A DNA stretch of 32,434 bases from Caenispirillum bisanense (GCA_945877815.1 CAMDWJ010000042.1:1-32434), one strand, 5' to 3'; positions 16,274-24,786 are shown, counted from the first letter of the stretch. The notes: generated from the sequence alone by a model not told the origin. Translations and numbers: made by a program.

Positions 16274-16780
16274 ATGGCCAAAGGTTCCGCGACGAAAAGG
16301 CCGAAAAAAGCTGCTAAAAAAGTCGCCAAGAAGATCGCCAAGCGTCCCGCCAAGAAAACCGCAAAAAAGGCGTCCCAGCGTGCCGCAGCGCCCGCCAAGG
16401 CGCGCCGTGTCGAAATCGCCACCGCCGATATCCCGACACATCCGCAGCCGTTCCCGACCGCGTGCAAGGTCGGCAATGTCGTGTTTTCGTCGGCCATCAG
16501 CGGCGAGGATCCGGTCACTCACCAATTGCCGGACGATATGACGCAGCAGGTCGAGAACGCATTTCGCACCGTGCGCCGCGTCATGGAAGAGGCCGGCGGC
16601 AGTCTCGATAGCATCGGCAAGGTCGTGGTTTACGTGAAAGACCGCGAAATCCGCCCCATCGTGAATAGCGTGTGGCAAAAGGTCTTCACGAATGAGAAAA
16701 GTCGTCCGGTGCGTCACATGGTCCCGTTCGACCTGCCGCCTGGCCGTCATCTGCAAGTCGAATTCATCGCAGTTGTTTAA
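16274..16780 (+). CDS. RidA/YjgF-family protein with histone-H1-like N-terminal tail
   Basis: 168 residues. Residues 1-45 hold 14 Lys and 5 Arg, with paired basic residues every four positions (11-12, 15-16, 19-20, 23-24, 27-28, 31-32) separated by Ala, Val, Ile or Pro. That is the pattern of bacterial histone-H1-like and AlgP-type tails that bind nucleic acid. Residues 46-168 are a RidA fold: NVVFSSAISGED, then a helix VENAFRTVRRVMEEAGGSLDSIGKVVVYV, and the end RPVRHMVPFDLPPGRHLQVEFIAVV, in which R147 is in the position of the RidA catalytic Arg. RidA proteins hydrolyse enamines and imines. It is the first gene of the 16274-20655 cluster, 10 bp before the UbiD gene. Confidence 0.85.
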   Translation: MAKGSATKRPKKAAKKVAKKIAKRPAKKTAKKASQRAAAPAKARRVEIATADIPTHPQPFPTACKVGNVVFSSAISGEDPVTHQLPDDMTQQVENAFRTVRRVMEEAGGSLDSIGKVVVYVKDREIRPIVNSVWQKVFTNEKSRPVRHMVPFDLPPGRHLQVEFIAVV

Positions 16781-16790
16781 GGAATAGATC

Positions 16791-18332
16791 ATGGACCAAC
16801 TCACCGGCTCGGCGACGTCGCTGGACCTCGACCGTTTTTCGCTCCGTCGTTTTGTCGAGCAAATGAAAGAAGCGGGCGAACTGATCGTGCACGACGAGCC
16901 GATCGAGTTGGCCGAGCTTGAGAACCATTTGTTCGGTGCGACCAAGGCTGTTCTGTTCACCCAGGCGGGCCCGGAACGCACAGAGGTTCTTGGCAACGTC
17001 ATGGGCAGCCGCAAGCGTCTGGCGATGGCCTTCGGCGTGTCGGAAGGCGAGTTGCTCAAGGAAGTGATGCATCGGTTGAACACGCCGCAAGACATCGTTC
17101 AGGTTTCGCGCGCACAGGCGCCCGTGCAGCAGGTCGTGCTCGAGGGCGATGCAGCCGATCTCACGAAATTACCCGTGCCGTTCCAGCACGGGCTCGACGG
17201 CGGCTCCTATATTTCCGCTTCTATCGATTACGTGAAGGATCCCGATACCGGTTGGACCAATGTCGGCATTCGTCGCCTGATGCTGCGCGGTCGCCGCGAA
17301 ACCGGTATCGATGCGGTGAGTCCATCGGACTTGCGCGCAATTTATGAAAAGGTTGCGAAGAAGGGCGAGCGTTTGCCCATCGCGTTCGAGTTGGGTTCGA
17401 ATCCCATCGATTTCGTCGCCGGCGCCATGCGCATGCCCGAAGACGAATTGGGCCTGGTCGCCAAGCTGCGAGGTACGACTTTGCCGGTCGTGAAATGCGT
17501 TACCAACGATCTACTGGTTCCGGCGGATGCCGAGATCATTCTCGAAGGTTATCTGGACGAAAAGGGCCATCACGAGATTGAAGGACCATTCGGCGAGTTC
17601 CTCGGCTATTACGGCCATGTCAAAAGGAATCCGGTTTTCCATCTGACCGCGATCACGGCGCGCAAGGATGCGCTCTATCAAACGGCGACGATCGGCGGAC
17701 GTCTGCTGGGCCGCACCGATACCGCGCAATTGAATGCGCTGCGCACCGAAGCCGTCGCCTGGGGAGCCGTTATCACCGCGATCCGCGAGCCGGTCGCGAT
17801 CTACGTCACTCCGTCGTCGGGCGGTATGTATAATCTGCGTCTGTCAATGCGCACGCGCGTGCCGGGCGAGCCTCGCAATGCCATCGCTGCGGTGTTCGGA
17901 TGCCTCGCCAACGTAAAGAACGTGTTCATCGTGGACGAGGATATCGACATCTTCTCCGACGAGCAGATCGATTGGGCGCTGGCCACGCGCTTCCAGCCCG
18001 AACGCGACCTGTTCGTGGAATCGGGTTTCCGCACTCTGCCGCTCGATCCGTCTCTGGCAGGCATGAATACCGGTTCGAAGGCGGGCTTCGACCTGACCGT
18101 GCCGTTCTCGCGTCGCGGATCGCTCGAATTCATGCTGCCCGAGCCGCCGGTGTTTGGGCCGAAGAGATTCGACACGGTCGTGCAGGCTCTGCAAACGGCA
18201 GCGATGCATTTCGGTGAGATCCTGGGGGCTGTCGGCAGCCGCGATGGACGCGATGTGACGCTGGCGCTCGACGAATTGCGCCAAGCCGGAAAACTTATCC
18301 GCCAAGAAGATGGCAAGTACGCCCTGAAATAA
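16791..18332 (+). CDS. UbiD-family prenylated-FMN-dependent decarboxylase
   Basis: 513 residues, typical length. Expected UbiD features are present: WTNVGIRRLML near 155-165 (R162 at the conserved Arg position), ILEGYLDE (E252) and HEIEGPFGEFLGYYG with E264 and E269. The last 30 residues (DVTLALDELRQAGKLIRQEDG) look like a short helical add-on. The family carries out reversible, non-oxidative (de)carboxylation of aromatic or unsaturated acids using prenylated FMN; the UbiX-type prenyltransferase that makes the cofactor is not in the window. The ATG is 10 bp after the RidA stop and has AAGGA upstream; a molybdenum hydroxylase follows 13 bp later. The tight spacing argues for one operon. The substrate is unknown. 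Confidence 0.9.
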   Translation: MDQLTGSATSLDLDRFSLRRFVEQMKEAGELIVHDEPIELAELENHLFGATKAVLFTQAGPERTEVLGNVMGSRKRLAMAFGVSEGELLKEVMHRLNTPQDIVQVSRAQAPVQQVVLEGDAADLTKLPVPFQHGLDGGSYISASIDYVKDPDTGWTNVGIRRLMLRGRRETGIDAVSPSDLRAIYEKVAKKGERLPIAFELGSNPIDFVAGAMRMPEDELGLVAKLRGTTLPVVKCVTNDLLVPADAEIILEGYLDEKGHHEIEGPFGEFLGYYGHVKRNPVFHLTAITARKDALYQTATIGGRLLGRTDTAQLNALRTEAVAWGAVITAIREPVAIYVTPSSGGMYNLRLSMRTRVPGEPRNAIAAVFGCLANVKNVFIVDEDIDIFSDEQIDWALATRFQPERDLFVESGFRTLPLDPSLAGMNTGSKAGFDLTVPFSRRGSLEFMLPEPPVFGPKRFDTVVQALQTAAMHFGEILGAVGSRDGRDVTLALDELRQAGKLIRQEDGKYALK

Positions 18333-18345
18333 GGCTCATATAATT

Positions 18346-20655
18346 ATGCCCGACGGAATTGGGGCGCCGGTTCGGCGCGTCGAAGATGCGCGTCTCATCA
18401 CTGGGCGTGGAACATATGCCGACGATGTGAATGTTGCTGGCCAAGCGCGCGCCTATTTCGTTCGTTCGCCTTACGCGCACGCGAGAATTCTGAGTGTCGA
18501 TCTTACGGCGGCTCGCGCAATGCCGGGGGTCCTCATGATCCTCACTGCGCGCGATTGGGCGGACGCCGGCCTGAAGGGCATTCCGCACGGTGCCAATCCG
18601 GTCGATATGCTCGATGCCAGTATCTCGGCTTTGACGGATCGGCGCGGTCAGGCGCATTTCATGTGCGACAATCTTCCCTTTTGTTCGGATCGCGTACGTT
18701 ATGTCGGCGATGTGATCGCCTGTGTTGTCGCGGAGACCGTTGCCGACGCCAAGAATGCCGCCGAAGCGGTCGAGGTCGAATATGAATCGCTTCCCGCTGT
18801 CGTTGAGAGCGAGGACGCGGTGGCGCCGGGCGCGCCGCTCTTGTGGGAAGGTGCTCCGGGCAATATCGCTTACGATGTCGAAAAGGGAAATCTGGCCGGC
18901 GTCGAGGCCGCGATCGCACAGGCGAAGCATGTGGTCCGCGTGCGCATACGCAGTCCCCGTGTGCAAATCGTGCCAATGGAAACGAAAGGTGCCGTTGCGC
19001 AGTTTGATGCGAACGGACGGCTAACGTTCGAAGGGTCCACACAGGGCGCGTCCTTCTATAAGATGATGTTCGCCTGTATCTTCGGTATCGCCGAGGAGAC
19101 GATCCGTGTCGTCACCAAGGATGTCGGCGGTGCTTTCGGCATCAAACAGAATGTTTCGCCCGAGCATGTGTCGATCATTCTGGCATCGCGCCGGCTCGGC
19201 CGCGCGGTGAAATGGATGGCCGAACGGAGCGAAGCCTTCGCATCCGATTATCAGGGCCGCGATTTCACGACCGATGCGACGCTGGCGCTGGATGCGGACG
19301 GTCGATTTCTGGCACTTAAGACGGTACATCTCTACAACGTCGGCGCGTACACCGTGTCTTACGTGCCGATGGCCAATGGCTGGCGCGTGACGGCGGGTTG
19401 TTACAAGTATGATGCGGTTTATTATCGCAACCGCGCGGTGCTCACCAATGTCGCGCCCACCGCGCCCTATCGCGGGGCCGGGCGGCCGGAGGCGATCTTC
19501 GTCATCGAGCGGTTGGTGGATATTGCGGCCCTGCAGATCGGCATGGACCGGATCGAACTACGCCGCAGGAACCTTGTGCGGCCTGTCGATCTGCCGATGA
19601 TCAACGGCAGCGAACTGCCTTTCAAGAACGACATCGATTTCCCGGCCAATATGGAAGCGGCGCTCTTGCAGGCCGATTGGGCCGGGTTCGAGGCGCGCGC
19701 AGTCGACTCGAAACGGCGCGGCAAACTGCGCGGCATCGGCATCGCCAACTATGTGGAGACCCCGACGGGCGCGGTGGTCGAGCGGACCGACGTCACGATC
19801 AATTCCGACGGTACCGCGACTCTGGTCATCGGCGTGGGTCCATCGGGCCAAGGCCACGAAACGGTTTTCGCGCAAGTTCTATCGGACAAGCTCGGCATAC
19901 CGTTCGCGGCGGTCAAAACCATCATCGGCGATACCGATATCGTGAAGGAAGGCGGCGGATCGCACAGCGTGCGCTCAATGCGGCTTGGCGGAACGGTGGT
20001 CGTCGGCGCGTCGCAAAAGATCATCGAGGAAGGCAAGCAGCGCGCCTCGCAAGTGTTGGAAGCGGGCGTCTCCGATATCGAATTTTCGGACGGCACCTTC
20101 CGTGTGAAGGGCACCGACCGGTCCGTCTCGATCTTCGAGATTGCGGCCAAGGAACCGCTTGCCGCCACCGACCGCATCGCCAAGCGCATCCCTGCCTATC
20201 CTTGCGGCGCCGCGATCTGCGAGGTCGAGGTCGATCCTGATACGGGCGCCGTGACGATCGTCGATTATTCGACGGTGGACGATGTCGGGCGCACCATCAA
20301 TCCTTTGCTGGTCGAAGGTCAGGTGCAAGGCGGCATCGCCATGGGCATCGGCCAGGCGCTGATGGAACGCGCAAGCTACGATCGCGTCAGTGGCCAGCTC
20401 CTGACCGGCTCGCTCATGGATTACGCCCTTCCGCGCGCGTGCGATACCCTAAATTACCGCACGGCGCTGCGCGACATGATCGCGGAAAGCAATCCGTTGG
20501 GGGTCAAAGGGGCGGGCGAAAGCGGCTCGACTCCGGCTCCATCGGCGGTGGTCAATGCGGTGGTCCATGCGCTGCGCGACTACGGCGTCGAACATCTCGA
20601 CATGCCGGCCACGGCGGAAAAAATTTGGCGCGCTATTCATTTCATCAATAAGTAA
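18346..20655 (+). CDS. Second molybdenum hydroxylase large subunit (xanthine dehydrogenase/CoxL family)
   Basis: 769 residues, starting GAPVRRVEDARLITGRGTYADDV. Molybdopterin contacts are KDVGGAFGIKQN and GPSGQGHETVFAQVL, and the base Glu is E725 in GVKGAGESG. The active-site loop reads APYRGAGRPEA, not the AYRCSFR of CO dehydrogenase. It is a clear paralogue of the protein at 10686-13019, but with different flanks. Like that gene it lacks adjacent FeS and FAD subunit genes. It is 13 bp behind the UbiD-type gene, which suggests hydroxylation of a ring before or after decarboxylation. The role in the cluster is inferred. Confidence 0.88.
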   Translation: MPDGIGAPVRRVEDARLITGRGTYADDVNVAGQARAYFVRSPYAHARILSVDLTAARAMPGVLMILTARDWADAGLKGIPHGANPVDMLDASISALTDRRGQAHFMCDNLPFCSDRVRYVGDVIACVVAETVADAKNAAEAVEVEYESLPAVVESEDAVAPGAPLLWEGAPGNIAYDVEKGNLAGVEAAIAQAKHVVRVRIRSPRVQIVPMETKGAVAQFDANGRLTFEGSTQGASFYKMMFACIFGIAEETIRVVTKDVGGAFGIKQNVSPEHVSIILASRRLGRAVKWMAERSEAFASDYQGRDFTTDATLALDADGRFLALKTVHLYNVGAYTVSYVPMANGWRVTAGCYKYDAVYYRNRAVLTNVAPTAPYRGAGRPEAIFVIERLVDIAALQIGMDRIELRRRNLVRPVDLPMINGSELPFKNDIDFPANMEAALLQADWAGFEARAVDSKRRGKLRGIGIANYVETPTGAVVERTDVTINSDGTATLVIGVGPSGQGHETVFAQVLSDKLGIPFAAVKTIIGDTDIVKEGGGSHSVRSMRLGGTVVVGASQKIIEEGKQRASQVLEAGVSDIEFSDGTFRVKGTDRSVSIFEIAAKEPLAATDRIAKRIPAYPCGAAICEVEVDPDTGAVTIVDYSTVDDVGRTINPLLVEGQVQGGIAMGIGQALMERASYDRVSGQLLTGSLMDYALPRACDTLNYRTALRDMIAESNPLGVKGAGESGSTPAPSAVVNAVVHALRDYGVEHLDMPATAEKIWRAIHFINK

Positions 20656-20800
20656 TATTGATGCTTCACCAACGACATGGACCGCCCCTTTTTGGCATGC
20701 TAAGACGGAAAACAAGGGCGTTTCGAGCCGGTAAAAAAAGGCTGATCGATAAAGAAACGGCAAGATAAAGCCTTCAAACGAGCACACGGAGGAATTCCAG

Positions 20801-21895
20801 ATGATTATCGACGCACACGGGCACGTCAGCGCCCCGGCCGAACTCTACGCTTACAAATCGACTCTCTTGTCGTCGCGCGGCTCGCATGGCCGCGGTGGCG
20901 TGAAGCTGTCCGACGACCAGCTGCGCGTGGCGATGGAAGAGGTTGCTTTCGGCCCTTTCAGCCACATGAAATATCTCGACAAGATCGGAACCGACATGCA
21001 GGCGATCAGCCCGCGGCCGTTCCAGATGATGCATTCGGAAAAGCCGTTCAAGATCGTCGAATGGTTCAACGAGGAAGTTAACAACATCATTTATCGTCAC
21101 ACCCAGATGTGGCCGAACCGCTTCTACGGCGTTGGCGGCATTCCGCAAGGCGGCGGCGAGCCGGTGACGACGGCGGTGAAAGAGCTTGAGCGTTGCGTCA
21201 AGCAACTCGGCTTCAAGGGCATCTTGCTCAATCCCGATCCGTACGAAAACAATGGCAAGGAATCGCCGCCGATGGGCGACCGCTATTGGTATCCGCTCTA
21301 CGAGAAACTGTGCGAACTCGACGTTGTTGCCCACATCCACAATACCGGGTCGCTGCGCGAACGCGAGCCCTATACGCTGCAGTTCATCAATGAGGAGACG
21401 ACCTGCATCTATGGCCTGTTGAACTCCAAGGTGTTCGACGATTTCCCGACCCTGAAGATCATGGTCAGCCACGGCGGCGGCGCGATGCCGTATCAGGTCG
21501 GCCGGTTCGAGGCGGGCACCATCCGTCTGGGCGCCAAGGATCCGAAGCAGCTCTTCTCCGAGAAGATGAAAAAGCTCTATTACGATACCGTCCTCTATAC
21601 CCAGGATGCCATTGAGCTTCTGATCAAGACGGTCGGCGTCGATCGTTGCATCTTCGGAGCGGAATGCCCGGGCACTGGCTCGCAGATCCATCCGAAAACC
21701 GGTAAGCCGCTCGATGACGTGGCGCCGTTGGTGAACAACATCTCGTTCCTGACGGCCGAGCAGAAAGAAGACATCTTGTGGCGCAACGCCGTCAAGCTGT
21801 TCAAGCTCGACGTCGATGCCATGAAGAAAGCGACGGCGAAAGACACCAATAGTCTGCCGACCGGCTCCAAGGCGGCGGGCGGCGGCGGCCACTAA
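20801..21895 (+). CDS. Amidohydrolase-superfamily protein resembling 4-oxalomesaconate hydratase (LigJ)
   Basis: 364 residues; GGAGG at 20788-20792 supports ATG 20801. Metal-site residues are visible: H6 and H8 (DAHGH), H178 and H180 (AHIHNTG), H224 (SHGGGAMPYQ) and E288 (FGAECPG). In ACMSD-type decarboxylases the last position is Asp; in LigJ it is Glu, and the following region (HPKTGKPLDDV, then LTAEQKEDILWRNAVKLFKL) also reads like LigJ. LigJ is a zinc hydratase of the gallate/protocatechuate 4,5-cleavage route. A related hydratase or decarboxylase acting on a ring-cleavage product is likely. The C-terminal tail (TGSKAAGGGGH) is low-complexity. It may be co-transcribed with the upstream gene or have its own promoter in the 145-bp gap. 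Confidence 0.82.
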   Translation: MIIDAHGHVSAPAELYAYKSTLLSSRGSHGRGGVKLSDDQLRVAMEEVAFGPFSHMKYLDKIGTDMQAISPRPFQMMHSEKPFKIVEWFNEEVNNIIYRHTQMWPNRFYGVGGIPQGGGEPVTTAVKELERCVKQLGFKGILLNPDPYENNGKESPPMGDRYWYPLYEKLCELDVVAHIHNTGSLREREPYTLQFINEETTCIYGLLNSKVFDDFPTLKIMVSHGGGAMPYQVGRFEAGTIRLGAKDPKQLFSEKMKKLYYDTVLYTQDAIELLIKTVGVDRCIFGAECPGTGSQIHPKTGKPLDDVAPLVNNISFLTAEQKEDILWRNAVKLFKLDVDAMKKATAKDTNSLPTGSKAAGGGGH

Positions 21896-21920
21896 ACCTC
21901 GGTTTTGGATATAAACGACG

Positions 21921-21953
21921 ATGCGGCGCCCTTCGGGGCGCCGCATTTGTTTT
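21921..21953 (+). terminator. Rho-independent terminator with UUCG loop
   Basis: ATGCGGCGCCC (21921-21931) and GGGCGCCGCAT (21936-21946) form a perfect 11-bp stem capped by TTCG, followed by TTGTTTT. It ends transcription after the amidohydrolase gene. Confidence 0.92.
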
Positions 21954-22060
21954 GGGGCGAGGATAGTCCTTGTGGAAGAGTTGAATTGGGTTCACGACGA
22001 TTTATCGGCCCGTGCCGTAAATCGGTGCTAGATCGCCTCGGACGAATTGGGAATGCCAAC

Positions 22061-22978
22061 TTGAAAAAAATAGTCATCTCGTTGGCCACATTGTTCGTGT
22101 GTGGTGCGATGCTCCCATCGTTCGGGTCCGCGCAAGCCCCAGAGCCCAAATACGAAGCGACGGGCCACCCGGTGGTTCCGATCTTGGGATCTTTTGAGAA
22201 AATCGAAATCGATAGTCTTGCGCCCGCCTAAAATGGATCGTCCAAGTCCGCTGTCATCACAGGCTATTTGCTTAAAGCTAAAAGTGCGGACAAGGCACCT
22301 GGAGCCGTGCTGCATCCAGCCTGCGAGGGACTGATGTCGGACGATGGCCAGGTGAAGCTTAAATATGCGCGTATGGGTCGCTATCTCAACGCCGGCGGAT
22401 TCACCGTCTTGCTGGTCGACGGATTCAATCCGCGCGGTTTCAGCGAGGCTTGTACTGATCAGAGAACCAAAGACATCGATCCCATAATGCGTTTGAAGGA
22501 TGTGCTGGGCGGCCTTGCCTATCTGCGCAGCCGCGATGACGTCCTTGGCGACAGGATCGTCATGGTCACCTGGGGAGCTGTGGGCAGTTTAGAAGGGATG
22601 AACAAAGCCACGCCGTAGTACCAACCGCTCGGGACCGGGTTTGCCGCAGCCGTTATGTTTTATCCGCAATGCGACAAGCAGGATAAGCGGTTCGCTCCCT
22701 ATGCCCCGATTCAGGTATTCGTCGGCGAAAGGGATGAATGGAATCCCGCTAAGCATTGCTTGGCCCTGGCCAAGCGTCAGGAGGCGGGAAGTGCGTCGTT
22801 CGCGGTCAAGACATATCCGGATACGCTGCATTCGTTCGATGCGCCTCAGGCACCGCGCTCGACCACGCCCAATGCCAGGATCGGGACGGTCATGGTCGGT
22901 AACAATTCGGAGTCCACGACCAACGCCTACAAAACGACGCGCGAGTTTTTGGCAAAGGTGCTTAGGCCGGCCGAATAG
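22061..22978 (+). pseudogene. Decayed dienelactone-hydrolase-family gene with two in-frame stops
   Basis: A single reading frame runs from TTG 22061 to TAG 22976-22978 at full family length (about 300 codons), broken by TAA 22229-22231 and TAG 22616-22618 with no frameshift. The start gives a signal peptide (KKIVISLATLFVCGAMLPSF...AQA). Downstream segments match secreted dienelactone hydrolases: GAVLHPACEG, GRYLNAGGFTVLLVDGFNPRGF, FYPQCD, GERDEWNPAKHC (acid residue) and YPDTLHSFDAP (catalytic His). The nucleophile elbow, normally GWSHGG, reads TWGAVGS, so the Ser is gone as well. Lost nucleophile plus two stops argue for genuine decay rather than a sequencing error. It converges with olsA 39 bp later. 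Confidence 0.8.
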
Positions 22979-23017
22979 GCTTCGTCGGCGATTAGTTTCT
23001 GAAATGATGAACCCCGT

Positions 23018-23839
23018 CTAGCGCAGCAGACCGAAGATCGGGGTTCCCAGCCAGTCCTCGCCCTCTTCGTAGACGAGGAAAACTGCGCGGCGTTTGCGGG
23101 TAAGCATCAGGCCGCGCCCGCAGGCATCGCGACAATGTTCGGCGAGTTCCTTGCGCGACTCAAAGGCAGCGGCCGAGACCGGCTCGTGGAACAAGATTTC
23201 GCAGACGACACCGCGATGCTGAAGAAGGGCCCATAGGTGCGGCATGAGTAGATCCTCGCCGATCCACGGATGGATGCGGCGTTCTTCGATCGGCAGGTCC
23301 GCGCCGGTGATATCCTTCGCATAAACGATGCTGACGGGTTGGACCAAATCCTGCGCGGCCTCGAACAAGGTGCTCTTGAAGGGAAGAACAGTGCGTCCCG
23401 CCGTGCTGGTACCTTCGGCAAAGAGTACAACTGAGCGACCTGTATCGAGCATGTTCGCGATCATCTCGACCTGACCGACGCAGGCACGGCCACGCCGCTC
23501 CACGAACAATGTATTGGCGAGGCGGGCGAGGGTTCCGATGACCGGCCAGGTCGCGATCGAGGCCTTGGCGACGAACGACACTTCGCTCAGCGCGCCGAGC
23601 GCCAGGACATCGAGGTAAGACACGTGGTTGGAGACCAGCAGCGTGCCGGGCGCCGCGACATAGCCTTGCGCGGCGATTTGAACACCGACGATGCGCGCCG
23701 CATTGCGGTGCCACAGACGCACGACGCGCCGACGGGCATACTCGCCCGCCACTGCGACGATTGCGTAAAGGGCGACCAGGCCGATGGTCAGGCCGACAAG
23801 GGCCGCGAGGCGGCTGACGGCGCGCGTATATCCGATCAT
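23018..23839 (-). CDS. olsA: 1-acyl-glycerol-phosphate acyltransferase-like protein, probable OlsA
   Basis: 273 residues. An N-terminal hydrophobic helix (about 8-32) anchors it in the membrane. The PlsC motifs are intact: NHVSYLD gives HX4D with H72 and D77, and LFAEGTST (E142) is the second motif. The ATG overlaps the stop of the upstream N-acyltransferase gene by 4 nt, so the two are translationally coupled. In alphaproteobacteria this pair makes ornithine lipids: OlsB N-acylates ornithine with a 3-hydroxyacyl chain and OlsA O-acylates the lyso-lipid. The gene order and overlap are the main reason for naming it OlsA rather than a general PlsC. Confidence 0.82.
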   Translation of the reverse strand: MIGYTRAVSRLAALVGLTIGLVALYAIVAVAGEYARRRVVRLWHRNAARIVGVQIAAQGYVAAPGTLLVSNHVSYLDVLALGALSEVSFVAKASIATWPVIGTLARLANTLFVERRGRACVGQVEMIANMLDTGRSVVLFAEGTSTAGRTVLPFKSTLFEAAQDLVQPVSIVYAKDITGADLPIEERRIHPWIGEDLLMPHLWALLQHRGVVCEILFHEPVSAAAFESRKELAEHCRDACGRGLMLTRKRRAVFLVYEEGEDWLGTPIFGLLR

Positions 23840-24627
23840 GACGCGAATTGCTCCATCGTGGCGTTGGTGTAGTGGCGCACGTAACGGCCAGGCACCAGTT
23901 GGCTTTCCACCATCAGGCAGACATCGACCGTGTTGAATTCGGGATCTATCACGGCGCCGTCGCCAACCACGCCGCCGACGCGAAGATAGCCTTTGATCAG
24001 GGGCGGGATTTCGCGGATGGCGCGGCGCGCATCGACGCGGTCGGCCGGCAGTTGGGCGAGCGGGATGTGGCGGTCGGCGCGCGCGCGCGGGCTCCAGGCC
24101 GAGGATGCCGCGTTGTGATAGGCGAGGCTAGAAAGCGCGTGGCTCATTTCGGCGAGGTTGGTGCCGGGGAAGCTGGCGCAACCGAACATCAAGGTGATGT
24201 CGTTGGCGACGAGATAGTCGGAGATGCCTTTCCACAGGAGTTGCAGGACCGAGCGGCTGCGATAGGCGGGATCGACGCAGGAGCGCCCCAGTTCCAGATG
24301 CTCGCCGGGATAAGCGCGCAACGGGGTGAGATCGAATTCGGAGTCGGAATAGAAGCCGAGCGCTGCCTTGGCGCGGCCGGCGCGTAGCAGGCGATAGGTG
24401 CCGACCACCTTGGTATTACCGGGTCCTTGGCTGCGGTCGATGATCAGCAGGTGTTCGCAAACGGGATCGAAGGCATCGAAATCGCGGGCGAGGCGGCGGG
24501 CCTCGGCAGTCGGCGTGGCCCCCATGTTTTCAAAGAAGACGCGGTAGCGCAGCGCCTGGGCTGCATCAATTTCGCGTTCGCTGTCGGCCAGCCGAACGAT
24601 AAGATCGCCTTCGACATTTTGGGACAT
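23836..24627 (-). CDS. olsB: OlsB-like ornithine N-acyltransferase (GNAT-type)
   Basis: 263 residues from ATG 24627 (MSQNVEGDLIVRLADSEREI), which has AAGGGA 8-9 nt upstream; the frame stays open far upstream but that part is not protein-like. Typical OlsB features are AQALRYRVFFENMGA, VVGTYRLL, LELGRSCVDPAYRSRSVLQLLWKGI and MFGCASFPGTN. The family transfers a 3-hydroxyacyl chain from ACP to ornithine, the first step of ornithine lipid synthesis. It overlaps the olsA-like start by 4 nt. A TATATT box on the minus strand (24652 to 24647) and the repeated sites at 24680-24745 suggest regulated transcription, possibly by phosphate. Confidence 0.87.
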   Translation of the reverse strand: MSQNVEGDLIVRLADSEREIDAAQALRYRVFFENMGATPTAEARRLARDFDAFDPVCEHLLIIDRSQGPGNTKVVGTYRLLRAGRAKAALGFYSDSEFDLTPLRAYPGEHLELGRSCVDPAYRSRSVLQLLWKGISDYLVANDITLMFGCASFPGTNLAEMSHALSSLAYHNAASSAWSPRARADRHIPLAQLPADRVDARRAIREIPPLIKGYLRVGGVVGDGAVIDPEFNTVDVCLMVESQLVPGRYVRHYTNATMEQFAS

Positions 24628-24679
24628 CCGGCACTTCCCTTCGCAAAATATAGGATTCGATGCCGTCCTTTTTTCAGGT

Positions 24680-24745
24680 TTGCGCGACAAACAAATGTCG
24701 CTCAGGCGACGGACAAATGTCACTTGTGCGACGGATTTGTGACGG
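24680..24745 (-). promoter_or_regulatory. olsB: Iterated 11/22-bp Pho-box-like array upstream of olsB
   Basis: On the minus strand six consecutive 11-nt units run from 24745 to 24680: CCGTCACAAAT, CCGTCGCACAA, GTGACATTTGT, CCGTCGCCTGA, GCGACATTTGT and TTGTCGCGCAA. Units 1, 2, 4 and 6 resemble the TGTCA-type PhoB half-site. On the plus strand GCGAC recurs at 24684, 24706 and 24728, exactly 22 bp apart, and GCGACA/TGTCGC (24684-24701) is a perfect dyad. PhoB control of ornithine lipids is known in rhizobia. The array starts about 53 nt from the olsB ATG. Confidence 0.5.
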
Positions 24746-24776
24746 TCGGCCCCCCAAGCTTGACGAAGCCGCACCC

Positions 24777-24786
24777 TGTCGCGACA
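24777..24786. promoter_or_regulatory. Palindrome TGTCGCGACA before the ThDP gene
   Basis: This perfect 10-bp palindrome joins the same half-sites (TGTCGC, GCGACA) seen in the array at 24680-24745. It sits 30 nt before ATG 24817 and downstream of a possible -35 box, TTGACG (24760-24765). It could be a separate operator for the ThDP-SDR pair. Confidence 0.35.

Noticed and set aside
10686-20655. Aerobic CO dehydrogenase (CoxL) assignment for the two molybdenum subunits
   Set aside because: Both have PYRGAGR at the active-site loop instead of AYRCSFR, and CoxM/CoxS genes are missing.
22229-22618. Programmed stop readthrough or recoding in the dienelactone hydrolase frame
   Set aside because: Two different stop codons are involved, no recoding structure was seen, and the catalytic nucleophile is also lost; decay is simpler.
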